DNA of 64,000 nucleotides from Rhodobiaceae bacterium. GTDB taxonomy: Bacteria > Pseudomonadota > Alphaproteobacteria > Rhizobiales > Tepidamorphaceae. Where the stretch lies: contig JACKJR010000001.1 in assembly GCA_020637855.1 (NCBI GenBank), positions 496,001-560,000 on the forward strand. Direction: 5' to 3'. The notes under the pieces were generated by a model that saw only the letters and a program-made list of their open reading frames with translations, did not search any database and was not told where the DNA came from. A program made the translations under genes and the position numbers. Below are positions 8,195-16,283 of the stretch, in pieces (position 1 is the stretch's first letter; each line of letters opens with the position of its first letter).

Positions 8195-9523
8195 ATGGCT
8201 GTGACATATCTCAAGCGTGGCAAGTCCGAGACGGAGCGGAACGAGGAAGACGCAAAAGTTCGCGGCACCGTGGAATCCATACTCAAGGATATCGAGACGC
8301 GAGGTGATGCGGCCGTCCGCGAACTCAGTGAGAAATTCGACAAATATTCTCCGCAGGCCTTTCTTCTGACCGCTTCGGAAATCGAAGCCATCATCCAGAA
8401 AGTCTCTCCTCGCGATATGGAGGATATCCGTTTCGCGCAAGCCCAGATTCGCGGTTTCGCCGAAGCGCAACGCGCCTCGATGACCGATATCGAGGTCGAG
8501 ACCTTGCCGGGTGTCATCCTCGGACATCGCAATATTCCGGTACAGTCGGTCGGTTGTTATGTCCCCGGCGGGAAGTTCCCCATGGTCGCATCCGCGCACA
8601 TGTCGGTGCTGACAGCCTCGGTTGCCGGCGTGAAGCGCATTGTTGCCTCAGCCCCGCCGGTCAACGGCAAGCCGCACCCGGCAATCGTCGCTGCCATGCA
8701 TATGGGCGGCGCGCATGAGATTTACGTGCTGGGCGGCATTCAGGCCGTTGGCGCTATGGCGCTGGGCACCGAAACCATCGACCCCGTTCACATGCTGGTG
8801 GGCCCCGGCAATGCATTCGTCGCCGAAGCCAAGCGCCAGCTATTCGGGCGTGTCGGCATCGACCTGTTTGCCGGTCCGACTGAAACCATGGTGATCGCCG
8901 ACGACACGGTCGATGCGGAAATGTGCGCCACCGATCTGCTGGGTCAGGCAGAGCACGGATACAATTCCCCTGCGGTTCTGCTGACCAATTCCCGCAAGCT
9001 TGCCGAAGACACGATGTCCGAAATCGACCGGCTGCTGAAAATCCTGCCGACGGCGGAAACTGCTGCCGTTTCCTGGCGCGATTACGGTGAGGTGATCCTC
9101 TGCGACACCTATGACGAAATGCTGGCGACGGCCGACGAGATCGCCTCCGAGCATGTTCAGGTCATGACCGACCGTGACGACTGGTTCCTCGATAACATGA
9201 CCTGTTATGGTGCTCTGTTCCTCGGGCCGCGCACGAATGTCGCCAATGGCGACAAGGTCATCGGCACCAACCACACACTGCCGACCAAGAAGGCCGGGCG
9301 CTACACCGGCGGTCTATGGGTCGGCAAATTCCTCAAGACCCATTCTTATCAGAAAATCCTGACCGACGAGGCGGCGACGCTGGTTGGGGAATACGGCTCT
9401 CGCCTGTGCATGCTCGAAGGCTTTGTCGGTCATGCGGAGCAGTGCAATGTACGTGTGCGCCGCTACGGCGGACGCAACATTGGATACGGACAGCCTGCCG
9501 AACCCGCTGGAAGCACAAGCTAA
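8195..9523 (+). CDS. Histidinol dehydrogenase-family enzyme, HpsN-like (probable alcohol-to-carboxylate NAD dehydrogenase)
   Basis: The 442-residue protein has the HisD fold, and the family residues are all present: zinc ligands Gln251, His254, Asp353 and His413 and the catalytic pair Glu319-His320. It has no histidine-biosynthesis neighbours, and its overall sequence (SVGCYVPGGKFPM, TNHTLPTKKAGRYTGGLWVG) is the type seen in HpsN, the sulfopropanediol dehydrogenase, rather than biosynthetic HisD. Such enzymes oxidise a primary alcohol to a carboxylate in two NAD-linked steps. The ATG at 8195 is preceded by AAGGAAA. Placed in a catabolic island with an importer and two more dehydrogenases, it probably acts on an imported polyol or sulfonated polyol; the substrate is inference. 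Confidence 0.85.
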   Translation: MAVTYLKRGKSETERNEEDAKVRGTVESILKDIETRGDAAVRELSEKFDKYSPQAFLLTASEIEAIIQKVSPRDMEDIRFAQAQIRGFAEAQRASMTDIEVETLPGVILGHRNIPVQSVGCYVPGGKFPMVASAHMSVLTASVAGVKRIVASAPPVNGKPHPAIVAAMHMGGAHEIYVLGGIQAVGAMALGTETIDPVHMLVGPGNAFVAEAKRQLFGRVGIDLFAGPTETMVIADDTVDAEMCATDLLGQAEHGYNSPAVLLTNSRKLAEDTMSEIDRLLKILPTAETAAVSWRDYGEVILCDTYDEMLATADEIASEHVQVMTDRDDWFLDNMTCYGALFLGPRTNVANGDKVIGTNHTLPTKKAGRYTGGLWVGKFLKTHSYQKILTDEAATLVGEYGSRLCMLEGFVGHAEQCNVRVRRYGGRNIGYGQPAEPAGSTS

Positions 9524-9567
9524 GCCTGGCGGTGGGGCCGGACAGGCTCTGCGCTAGCGAGGTCGAC

Positions 9568-10629
9568 ATGCAGAAGAGCAAGGCAAAACCCGATCGCAAG
9601 ACCTGGCCCGCCAAGGGCCGGGTCACGGTGAAGGATATCGCAAAGGCTCTCGATGTGTCTGTCGCCACCGTTTCGCGCGCCCTTAGCAATGACCCCACGA
9701 TTGCGGACAAGACGCGTGAGCGTGTTCTCAAGAAGGCCGACGAGATGGGCTACTCGCCCAATCTGTTCGCCCGTGGACTGATCACGCAGCGAAGCCGCAT
9801 CGCCGCACTGTTCGTCAGCAACATCACCAACCCCTTCTATCCCGAGGTGGTGGTGAAACTGACGCGGCGGCTGCAGGCGCTCGGCCTCCACACCATGCTG
9901 TTCACATCGGATGGAACCAGTGGTGTGGACGAGGCCCTGCCGCTGCTGACCCAGTACAACCCCGACATCGCCATCGTCCTTGCCGCAACCATGTCATCGG
10001 AGACGGTGAAGAAATGCGTTGAGGGACGCACGCCGGTCATTTTGTTCAACCGCTACGTGTCGGGTGCCAATGTCAGCGCTGTGTGTTGCGACAATTACTC
10101 GGGCGGGCGTCTCGTCGCCGAAACGCTGGCTGGGGCAGGTCACAAGGCACCGGCCTATATTTCCGGTCTCGATGACGCCAGCACCAACGTCGATCGGTTG
10201 CGCGGATTTCGTGATGGCTGCGCGGCGGTGGGCTTGCCAGAGCCAGCCGTTATTTCGGGCCGGGATTTCACCTATGAAGCCGGATACATCGGCATGAAGG
10301 AACTCTTCGCCGGCAAGAGCAAGCCCGACGCCGTCTTCTGCGGCAACGACATTATCGCCATTGGTGCGATGGACGCCGCCCGCCGCGAGCTCGGACTTTC
10401 CATACCCGATGATGTCTCGGTCATCGGCTTCGATGACATTGCCATGGCGAGTTGGCCTTCGCACGAACTGACGACCGTGCGCCAGCCGATGAACGCGATG
10501 ATCGACGAGGTGATCATCGAGATCAACCGCCTGCTTTCGCAGGAGGACAGTCAGCCCCAGCAACGCTTCCTGCCCGGCCGCCTGATGGTCCGCACGTCCA
10601 TGCGACTGAAAGAGGATGATGCTCGATGA
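9568..10629 (+). CDS. LacI-family transcriptional regulator
   Basis: DNA-binding regulator of 353 residues. An N-terminal helix-turn-helix, VTVKDIAKALDVSVATVSRAL, starts near residue 18, followed by the hinge-helix region and a periplasmic-binding-like effector domain ending in GFDDIAMASWPSHELTTVRQP. It very probably binds the three operators at 3032, 3053 and 6680 and releases them when the imported compound or an intermediate binds. It lies between two enzyme genes, and its stop overlaps the start of the next gene (ATGA), so it is co-transcribed with the catabolic genes. The ATG at 9568 gives the usual short N-terminal extension. Confidence 0.93.
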   Translation: MQKSKAKPDRKTWPAKGRVTVKDIAKALDVSVATVSRALSNDPTIADKTRERVLKKADEMGYSPNLFARGLITQRSRIAALFVSNITNPFYPEVVVKLTRRLQALGLHTMLFTSDGTSGVDEALPLLTQYNPDIAIVLAATMSSETVKKCVEGRTPVILFNRYVSGANVSAVCCDNYSGGRLVAETLAGAGHKAPAYISGLDDASTNVDRLRGFRDGCAAVGLPEPAVISGRDFTYEAGYIGMKELFAGKSKPDAVFCGNDIIAIGAMDAARRELGLSIPDDVSVIGFDDIAMASWPSHELTTVRQPMNAMIDEVIIEINRLLSQEDSQPQQRFLPGRLMVRTSMRLKEDDAR

Positions 10630-11207
10630 ACAATTCCGCCGTCAGGAATGGGGATGGAAAACTGCACGAAGCCGGATGCGGCGTATGGGACGTGCCCGAT
10701 GCCTCCGATGTCGAGTTCATCATAGATGCCGGTTTCGGGGATGAGGCGATCGCCGGCTATCTCGCGCACGCGCGCCCCGTCTATGACACGCTGAACCGCG
10801 TGCTGGCGCAGCTCAGCGGCGTTCTGCTGCTAGCGATGACCAGCGGCAAGAGCGATCTTGCGCTGGACCACGATGTATATCGCATCGCGCTTGAGCGTCT
10901 CTCGGAAGCGCACGAGAGGCAACGCGCCCTGAAAGCGCCTGCCTCTGCGGCTCGTCATCATGCGGTCCTGGCCGACATCGTTGTGCGCCTGGAGGCGGCG
11001 GCAAAGGATATGGATGCGCTTTCCGCCATCCTCGGCCGCGATGCCCGCGAAGCCCACATGCGCAAAATCATCATCAAGCTTCATGGCGCACAGCGGCTTC
11101 TGGTCGCCACGGCTCAGCCGGATGCGAACATCACCCCAGTCGATTTCAGCCACGCATGCTGCACGTGCAGCGTGTCCGGAAAAACGTCGTCGGAAAAAAT
11201 CATCTGA
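10626..11207 (+). CDS. Unknown protein of 193 residues, helical, with C-terminal cysteines
   Basis: I do not recognise this family. The sequence is rich in Ala, Leu, Arg and Glu and looks mainly alpha-helical, with a hydrophobic stretch LAQLSGVLLLAM near residue 61 and a C-terminal cysteine cluster ACCTCS near residue 177. There is no signal peptide. It overlaps the LacI gene by 4 bp, which implies translational coupling, and is followed 19 bp later by the metallo-beta-lactamase-fold gene. Its position suggests an accessory role in the island pathway or in regulating it; no function can be assigned. Confidence 0.75.
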   Translation: MNNSAVRNGDGKLHEAGCGVWDVPDASDVEFIIDAGFGDEAIAGYLAHARPVYDTLNRVLAQLSGVLLLAMTSGKSDLALDHDVYRIALERLSEAHERQRALKAPASAARHHAVLADIVVRLEAAAKDMDALSAILGRDAREAHMRKIIIKLHGAQRLLVATAQPDANITPVDFSHACCTCSVSGKTSSEKII

Positions 11208-11226
11208 ATCAAGCCGGGAGGAAAAA

Positions 11227-12114
11227 ATGGCCGACTATTCGATCTATGTTCTCGAGTACTGCTATGTGCCGAAATATCACAAGAGCGGCGTGCTCTATGG
11301 CGCCCACAACGAGGGCTATGTGAAGCTGCCGTATTGCTATGTCCTGATCCGCAGCAAGGACCACGTCGCACTCGTTGATGTCGGTTATAACGACAAGGAT
11401 TACGGCAAGTTTCTCGGCGACAAGTTCGGTGTCGAAAACTGGCGTTCGCCCAAGGTTGTTCTCGCTGAACTCGGCCTGACGCCGGAAGACGTCGATACCG
11501 TCTTCATCACCCATGCGCATTTCGATCACTTCGGCAATGTCGAGGACTTTCCCAACGCCACCTTCTACATCCAGCGCGACGAGATCGAAAAATGGGTCTG
11601 GGCAATGTCCCTGCCGGAACGTTTGCGGTGGATGATGATCGCGGTCGATCCGGGCGATATCCTGCGCGGCGTCAACCTTGCCGCTCAGGGCCGGCTGAAT
11701 GTGGTCGAGGGATCTTTGGAAGACGTGCTGCCGGGAGTCGATGTGCATCTGGCCCGCGACAGCCACACCTTCGGCTCGATGTGGGTCACGGTGCGCAATG
11801 ACGGCAAGGCGGACAGCCAGGATACGTGGGTTCTGGCCGGAGACCTCGTCTATCAGTTCACTAACCTGAAGAACGACGGTTCCGTGGTTGGTGTGGACAC
11901 CATGTACACCCCCGTTGGTCTGGCGGTCGGGAGCCAAATGAACCTCCTGCTTGCAACCGAGGAGATGATGAAGCAGGCGGGCTACGACGACACCCGTGTC
12001 ATTCCGATCCACGAGGAAGGTCTTGCCGACCGCTTCCCATCCCGCATCACCAAGGAAAATCTGCGGATCAGCGAAATCTGCCTTGCCGACGGCACGAGTT
12101 CAGTCGTCGCATGA
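11227..12114 (+). CDS. Metallo-beta-lactamase-fold hydrolase, N-acyl-homoserine-lactonase family
   Basis: The 295-residue protein carries the metal-binding motif THAHFDHFGN near residues 97-106, a third histidine in DSHTFGS near 181, the bridging aspartate in LAGDLVYQ and a late histidine in IPIHEEG. These place it with AttM/AiiA-like lactonases and their relatives. GGGAGG lies 5-10 bp before the ATG at 11227. In this operon it more plausibly opens a sugar-type lactone produced by a dehydrogenase than quenches quorum signals, but that is inference. It overlaps the next gene by 4 bp. Confidence 0.85.
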   Translation: MADYSIYVLEYCYVPKYHKSGVLYGAHNEGYVKLPYCYVLIRSKDHVALVDVGYNDKDYGKFLGDKFGVENWRSPKVVLAELGLTPEDVDTVFITHAHFDHFGNVEDFPNATFYIQRDEIEKWVWAMSLPERLRWMMIAVDPGDILRGVNLAAQGRLNVVEGSLEDVLPGVDVHLARDSHTFGSMWVTVRNDGKADSQDTWVLAGDLVYQFTNLKNDGSVVGVDTMYTPVGLAVGSQMNLLLATEEMMKQAGYDDTRVIPIHEEGLADRFPSRITKENLRISEICLADGTSSVVA

Positions 12115-13070
12115 GCAGTCAGACACATATCGGGTCATCCGGCGTCGCGATTGTCGGCGCCGGATTGGTCGGCCTTGGCTGGGCGATTGTCTTCGCGCGT
12201 GCCGGTCTGAATGTTCGGGTGTTCGATCACAGCGCCGAGCTCGTGGCGACACTGCCGGACAAGCTCAAGCAGTCCCTGGCCGATCTTGAACGCTTCGGCC
12301 TGATTGAAGGACCGGACGAGATCAGCCGGCGCGTCACGTATTGCGACACGCTGGAAAACGCGGTGTCGGGTGTTGGATATATCCAGGAATCGGTGCTGGA
12401 ACGCGTCGATGTGAAACGTGGTCTCTATGAGCAGCTCGACGACTTGCTTGACGAACAGACGATCGTCGGCTCGTCCTCGTCCGGCATTCCTTCCTCCGCA
12501 TTCACCGAAGGCTTGTCGATCGCGCCGCGGTGTCTCGTCGCCCATCCGGTCAACCCGCCCTATCTCGTGCCGGTCGTGGAACTGGTTCCCGCGAGCTGGA
12601 CGCTGCCGCAGGCCGTGGATCAGGTGCATGCGCTGATGCATGCCGTCGACCAGCACCCCATCCGCGTCACCCGCGAGTTGCAGGGGTTTGTCCTCAACAG
12701 GCTCCAGGGCGCATTGCTGCGAGAAGCCTGGGCGCTGTTCGAGGAGGGATATTGTTCGGCTGCCGACATTGACGCCACTATTTCGAAAGGCTTGGGATTG
12801 CGCTGGTCCTTCATGGGTCCGTTCGAGACCATCGACCTGAATGCGCCTGGCGGCGTACGCGATTATGCGAACAGGCTCGGCGGTTTGTATCTCGACATCG
12901 ACAAGGAGCGCACCGACCCGCAGCCCTGGAGCGAAGAGCTGATCTCGCGCGTCGAGGCGGAAAGACGTCAGGCGCTTCCCCTTGGCAGCCTTGGCGAACG
13001 TTCGCAGTGGCGTGACAGGCGGCTGATGGGCCTGGCCGCGCATAAGCGCGACATGGAGGCCGGTGAGTGA
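12111..13070 (+). CDS. 3-hydroxyacyl-CoA dehydrogenase-family enzyme, lambda-crystallin / L-gulonate 3-dehydrogenase-like
   Basis: NAD-dependent dehydrogenase of 319 residues, the same length as animal lambda-crystallin (L-gulonate 3-dehydrogenase). The Rossmann motif VGAGLVGLGWA starts near 15, catalytic His145 lies in VAHPVNPPYLVPVVEL, and QGFVLNRLQGALLREAW and GLGLRWSFMGPFETIDLN are close to that subgroup. Such enzymes oxidise the 3-hydroxyl of a hydroxy acid (L-gulonate, carnitine or 3-hydroxybutyrate-like acids) to a beta-keto acid. With the HisD-like enzyme and the lactonase-like protein this suggests a sugar-acid pathway. It is translationally coupled to the preceding gene (ATGA). Confidence 0.88.
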   Translation: MSSQTHIGSSGVAIVGAGLVGLGWAIVFARAGLNVRVFDHSAELVATLPDKLKQSLADLERFGLIEGPDEISRRVTYCDTLENAVSGVGYIQESVLERVDVKRGLYEQLDDLLDEQTIVGSSSSGIPSSAFTEGLSIAPRCLVAHPVNPPYLVPVVELVPASWTLPQAVDQVHALMHAVDQHPIRVTRELQGFVLNRLQGALLREAWALFEEGYCSAADIDATISKGLGLRWSFMGPFETIDLNAPGGVRDYANRLGGLYLDIDKERTDPQPWSEELISRVEAERRQALPLGSLGERSQWRDRRLMGLAAHKRDMEAGE

Positions 13071-13119
13071 TGACGGCAACCACAACTGTCTTCGTATTTG
13101 CGTTTTACGACCACAAGAG

Positions 13120-13884
13120 ATGACGCAGGCCACAGCACCTGATTTCCGGCTCGACGGCCAACGCGCGCTCGTGACCGGCGCAAGCAGTGGTATCGGCCGG
13201 GCGATTGCCGAAGCCTATGCTGCTGCCGGAGCGGCGGTCACGCTGTGCGCGCGCAGCGCGGATGCAATCAAAGCCATGGCCGATACGCTCGCCGCCCGCG
13301 AGTTGAAGGCGGATACGCTCGCCTGTGATGTCACGGACACAGACGCCTTTGCAACGGAAATCGCGCAGCGGCCCGCATATGACATTCTCGTCAACAACGC
13401 CGGGACAAACCGTCCAAAGCCACTGCTTGACATCACGCCGGAAGACTACGACGCGGTCATGAACGTCAATATGCGCGCGGTATACTTCGTGACACAGGCC
13501 ATCACCCGGCAGATGATTGCGGAGAAACGTTCAGGCTCGATCATCAACATGTCGTCTCAGATGGGGCACGTCGGGGGGGCGAACCGGACGCTCTATTGCG
13601 CATCGAAATGGGCGCTTGAAGGCTTCACCAAGGCATTGGCGGTGGAGCTCGGGCCGCATGGGATCCGGGTCAACACCATTTGCCCGACCTTCATCGAAAC
13701 ACCTATGACGAAACCCTTCTTCGAAGACGAAGGCTTCCGCAAATCCGTTCTATCAAAAATCAAGCTCGGGCGTCTTGGGCAGGTCGAGGACATTACCGGT
13801 GCCGCAATTTTTCTTGCCTCCAGCGCCTCGTCACTCATGACCGGAAGTTCCCTGATGCTCGATGGCGGCTGGACGGCGGAATAA
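13120..13884 (+). CDS. Short-chain dehydrogenase/reductase (SDR)
   Basis: Classical SDR of 254 residues: cofactor motif TGASSGIG at 19-26, NNAG near 92, and catalytic Ser146, Tyr159 and Lys163 (YCASK). The C-terminus MTGSSLMLDGGWTAE is typical. An in-frame GTG at 13063 overlaps the preceding gene, but the ATG at 13120 gives the normal N-terminal length, so I prefer it; the start is not certain. As last gene of the island it probably performs another NAD(P)-linked step on the imported compound. Confidence 0.88.
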   Translation: MTQATAPDFRLDGQRALVTGASSGIGRAIAEAYAAAGAAVTLCARSADAIKAMADTLAARELKADTLACDVTDTDAFATEIAQRPAYDILVNNAGTNRPKPLLDITPEDYDAVMNVNMRAVYFVTQAITRQMIAEKRSGSIINMSSQMGHVGGANRTLYCASKWALEGFTKALAVELGPHGIRVNTICPTFIETPMTKPFFEDEGFRKSVLSKIKLGRLGQVEDITGAAIFLASSASSLMTGSSLMLDGGWTAE

Positions 13885-14014
13885 GGGCTTTCCACGAACA
13901 ATGCCCGCTAAAGGACGCCTGTTGAAATTCACAAGGCTGGAAAGCAGGCCTGAAGCTGTAGGGAACTCCAGCCTGTTCGCCGGGGGATAAGGCGCTTGGC
14001 CTGGGAACGGCCTT

Positions 14015-14042
14015 TTGACTTGTGCTTCCTCCACCGCTATTT
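14015..14042 (+). promoter_or_regulatory. Promoter of intact dusA
   Basis: TTGACT at 14015-14020 and CTATTT at 14037-14042 are spaced 16 bp apart, and the ATG is 9 bp further on. The arrangement mirrors that of the truncated copy at 2622-2650, including the almost leaderless start, although the spacer sequences differ. Confidence 0.5.
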
Positions 14043-14107
14043 CCACGCGCCATGACAGCTTGCCCGCCATACCGTTTCTCCGTCGCGCCGATGATGGATT
14101 GGACGGA
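14035..14107 (+). repeat. Right attachment-type repeat (attR) at the start of dusA
   Basis: Partner of 2643-2715, with 68 of 73 positions identical and the final 20 bp (14088-14107) exact. Beyond 14107 the sequence continues as normal dusA, so this end reconstitutes the gene. The mismatches to the left copy sit in the promoter and in silent codon positions, as expected if the 5' end here was brought in by the island from another strain. Confidence 0.8.
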
Positions 14108-15044
14108 CCGGCATTGCCGTGCGTTCCATCGCGTGCTGACGGGACGTGCGCTGCTCTATACCGAGATGGTCACGGCTGATGCGGTGATCCACGGTGAGCG
14201 CGAGCGGCTGATCGGTTTCGGCGAGAGCGAGCATCCGGTCGCCCTGCAGCTTGGCGGCAGCGAGTCGGACAAGCTGGCGGAAGCTGCCCGCATTGGCGCG
14301 GATTTCGGGTATGACGAGATCAACCTCAACTGCGGATGTCCCTCCGATCGGGTGCAGTCGGGCGCGTTCGGCGCCTGCCTGATGGCCGAGCCCGGACTTG
14401 TGGCGGACTGCGTTGCAGCGATGAAGCGCGCGGTCGATGTGCCGGTGACGGTCAAGTGCCGCATCGGTATCGACGATCAGGACAGCGAGGCTGCGCTCTC
14501 GGTCTTTGCGCAGGCGGTTGTCAATGCCGGCGCCGATGTCCTCATCGTCCATGCCCGCAAGGCGTGGCTGAAGGGATTGAGCCCGCGCGAGAACCGCGAC
14601 GTGCCGCCGCTCGATTATGACCGCGTCTATCGCCTCAAGCAGGCCTTTGCCGGCACGCCCGTCGTCATCAACGGCGGTATCCTGTCGCTCGATGAGGCGG
14701 AGGCGCATCTTGCTCATGTCGATGGCGCCATGCTCGGCCGCGCCGCCTATCAGAATCCGTGGCTGCTGGCAGAGGTTGATGCGCGCTTGTTCGATGCGTC
14801 ATCGCCCCTCGCAAACCGCGGCGAGGCCGTGGATGCGATGCGGCCCCATATCGAGGTCGAGCTGACGAAGGGCCAGAAGCTCAACCGCATCGTCCGACAC
14901 ATGATCGGGCTCTATCAGGGCGTGCCCGGCGCGCGTGCCTGGCGTCGTATCCTGACGGTGGACTCGCTGAAGGAGGGCGCTGGTCTCGAGGTGCTCGACG
15001 CAGCGCTCGCCGCTGTGGAAGGGCAGGGGCGGGCAGCGGCCTAG
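14052..15044 (+). CDS. dusA: tRNA-dihydrouridine synthase A
   Basis: FMN-dependent enzyme that reduces uridines in the D-loop of tRNA. The 330-residue protein begins YRFSVAPMMDWTDRHCR, the diagnostic N-terminus, and has NLNCGCPSDRVQSGAFGACL with the catalytic Cys near residue 97, VKCRIGIDD, and HARKAWLKGLSPRENR, a DusA-specific segment. I take the ATG at 14052 rather than an upstream in-frame GTG because the same ATG is conserved in the truncated copy. The 5' end appears to have been replaced by island integration without changing the protein. Its stop overlaps the stop of the convergent MarR-GNAT gene. Confidence 0.96.
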   Translation: MTACPPYRFSVAPMMDWTDRHCRAFHRVLTGRALLYTEMVTADAVIHGERERLIGFGESEHPVALQLGGSESDKLAEAARIGADFGYDEINLNCGCPSDRVQSGAFGACLMAEPGLVADCVAAMKRAVDVPVTVKCRIGIDDQDSEAALSVFAQAVVNAGADVLIVHARKAWLKGLSPRENRDVPPLDYDRVYRLKQAFAGTPVVINGGILSLDEAEAHLAHVDGAMLGRAAYQNPWLLAEVDARLFDASSPLANRGEAVDAMRPHIEVELTKGQKLNRIVRHMIGLYQGVPGARAWRRILTVDSLKEGAGLEVLDAALAAVEGQGRAAA

Positions 15045-15964
15045 AGATCGCGCTCCCAGGTTTCGCCAATGAGCGGGACGCCGAAGTCGTCATGCGCATT
15101 GGTGTCGACCAGTTCGAAGCCGGCCTTCTCGTAGATCGCGCGCGCAGCCGTCAGCACGTTGTTGGTCCAAAGCGTCATGCGCGTGTAACCGCTGCGGCGC
15201 GCAAACGACATGCACTCCCCGACCAGCTTGCGGCCGATGCCATGGCCGCGCGCGTCGGGCTCGACATAGAGCATGCGCAGCTTGGCAACGTTGTCGGAGG
15301 CGCGCGACACGAAAACCGACCCGACGATCCGGTCGTCCATTTCGGCAATCCAGACACGCTCCTTTTCCGGATCGAAGGACTGCATGAACTCGCCACAGAT
15401 TTTCATGGCCAGCGTCTCGAAGCGCCCGTCCCATCCATACTCGCGTGAATAGAGGATGGCCTGCCTGTGCAGAACCCATCCCATGTCACCGGGTTCGGGA
15501 TCGCGGAACAGGCAGACGGGAGCTGTCCGGCTCAGTCCGCCGAGTAGGCTTTCTGCCGTCGCAAGAGCTTCGCGCAGGGCGGCGCGCTCGGCGCTTCCGA
15601 GCGGTTCGAGCAACCTTTTCACCTGCTCGTCGGATCGCGTATTGAGTGTATCGGCCTGTCCTTGTCCCTTCGCTGTCAGGGCAAGGATATTGCGCCGTGC
15701 ATCCTGGGTGCTGGGCTTGCGCGTAATGAGCCCGCGTTCTTCCAGCGTCTTCAGCAAGCGGCTGAGATAGCCGGGATCAAGGCCGAGGTCGTCGGAGAGT
15801 TGCGATGCCGTAGCCGTATCGCGATGAGCAATCTCGTAGACGATACGCGCTTCTCCAAGCTTCAGCTCGCTGTCATACATCGCTTCGTTGAGAACGCCGA
15901 TCCACGCGGTGTAGAACCGGCTGAAGCGTCGCACCTGCGCGATCGTCTCGTTCGCTGTTTCCAT
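15041..15964 (-). CDS. MarR-type regulator fused to a GNAT acetyltransferase
   Basis: Two-domain protein of 307 residues. Residues from about 5 to 145 form a MarR winged helix (ASQLSDDLGLDPGYLSRLLK, then the wing RKPSTQDARRN), and about 160 to 307 form a GNAT domain with the acetyl-CoA loop VEPDARGHGIGRKLV and YEKAGFELV. Such fusions are known in alphaproteobacteria and probably couple transcription control to acetylation of a small molecule or protein. The ATG at 15964 has GAGG upstream. The promoter carries two AATT-rich palindromes, suggesting autoregulation. Confidence 0.92.
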   Translation of the reverse strand: METANETIAQVRRFSRFYTAWIGVLNEAMYDSELKLGEARIVYEIAHRDTATASQLSDDLGLDPGYLSRLLKTLEERGLITRKPSTQDARRNILALTAKGQGQADTLNTRSDEQVKRLLEPLGSAERAALREALATAESLLGGLSRTAPVCLFRDPEPGDMGWVLHRQAILYSREYGWDGRFETLAMKICGEFMQSFDPEKERVWIAEMDDRIVGSVFVSRASDNVAKLRMLYVEPDARGHGIGRKLVGECMSFARRSGYTRMTLWTNNVLTAARAIYEKAGFELVDTNAHDDFGVPLIGETWERDL

Positions 15965-15994
15965 TGCTGCCGCCTCACCATTCGAGCACGGGCA

Positions 15995-16030
15995 TTTAAT
16001 TGCCAATTAGTTGCTTTTGTCAATTAATTG
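15995..16030 (-). promoter_or_regulatory. Promoter and probable MarR operators of the MarR-GNAT gene
   Basis: On the minus strand, TTGACA (16018-16023) and ATTAAA (15995-16000) are 17 bp apart. TAATTGCCAATTA (15997-16009) is a perfect inverted repeat covering the -10 region, and CAATTAATTG (16021-16030) is a perfect palindrome overlapping the -35. MarR proteins commonly repress their own gene through such paired sites. The region from 16031 to 16283 holds no recognisable gene. Confidence 0.55.
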
Positions 16031-16283
16031 AAAAACACGCACCGATACCTCGGCTGCCTGCTCAAGGTGATTCAAAACTTCAGCAGTGGATTTCCGCTTG
16101 AATCTGAATCACAGCCTCAGGACTTTAAGAGTCCAAATTATTAGAGAAAGAACAAATGGTTACATGTGAAAACGGAATCAAATCCTGCTTCACGTGAACA
16201 CATTGAATCAATCTGCCAGGAACTTGCAGTTGAATCAGTTTGGCCGCTCCGCCGGGACTGGAAATCCACGAGGCAACTTTGCG

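Larger units (their letters stand above)
2716..14107. mobile_element. dusA-integrated genomic island carrying a catabolic operon
   Basis: The island is bounded by the 73-bp direct repeats at 2643-2715 and 14035-14107, so the repeat-to-repeat distance is 11,392 bp. All genes inside run on the plus strand and form one coherent uptake-and-catabolism set: ABC importer, four candidate enzymes, a LacI regulator and one unknown protein. No tyrosine or serine recombinase, excisionase or mobilisation gene is visible. Either the integrase has been lost or another element supplied it. Removing the island would restore polyamine transporter - dusA - marR/GNAT as neighbours. The repeats and junctions are seen directly; mobility is inferred. 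Confidence 0.75.

Noticed and set aside
8195..9523. Biosynthetic histidinol dehydrogenase (hisD)
   Set aside because: Although all active-site residues are present, there are no histidine genes nearby, and its sequence and catabolic setting match HpsN-like paralogues better.
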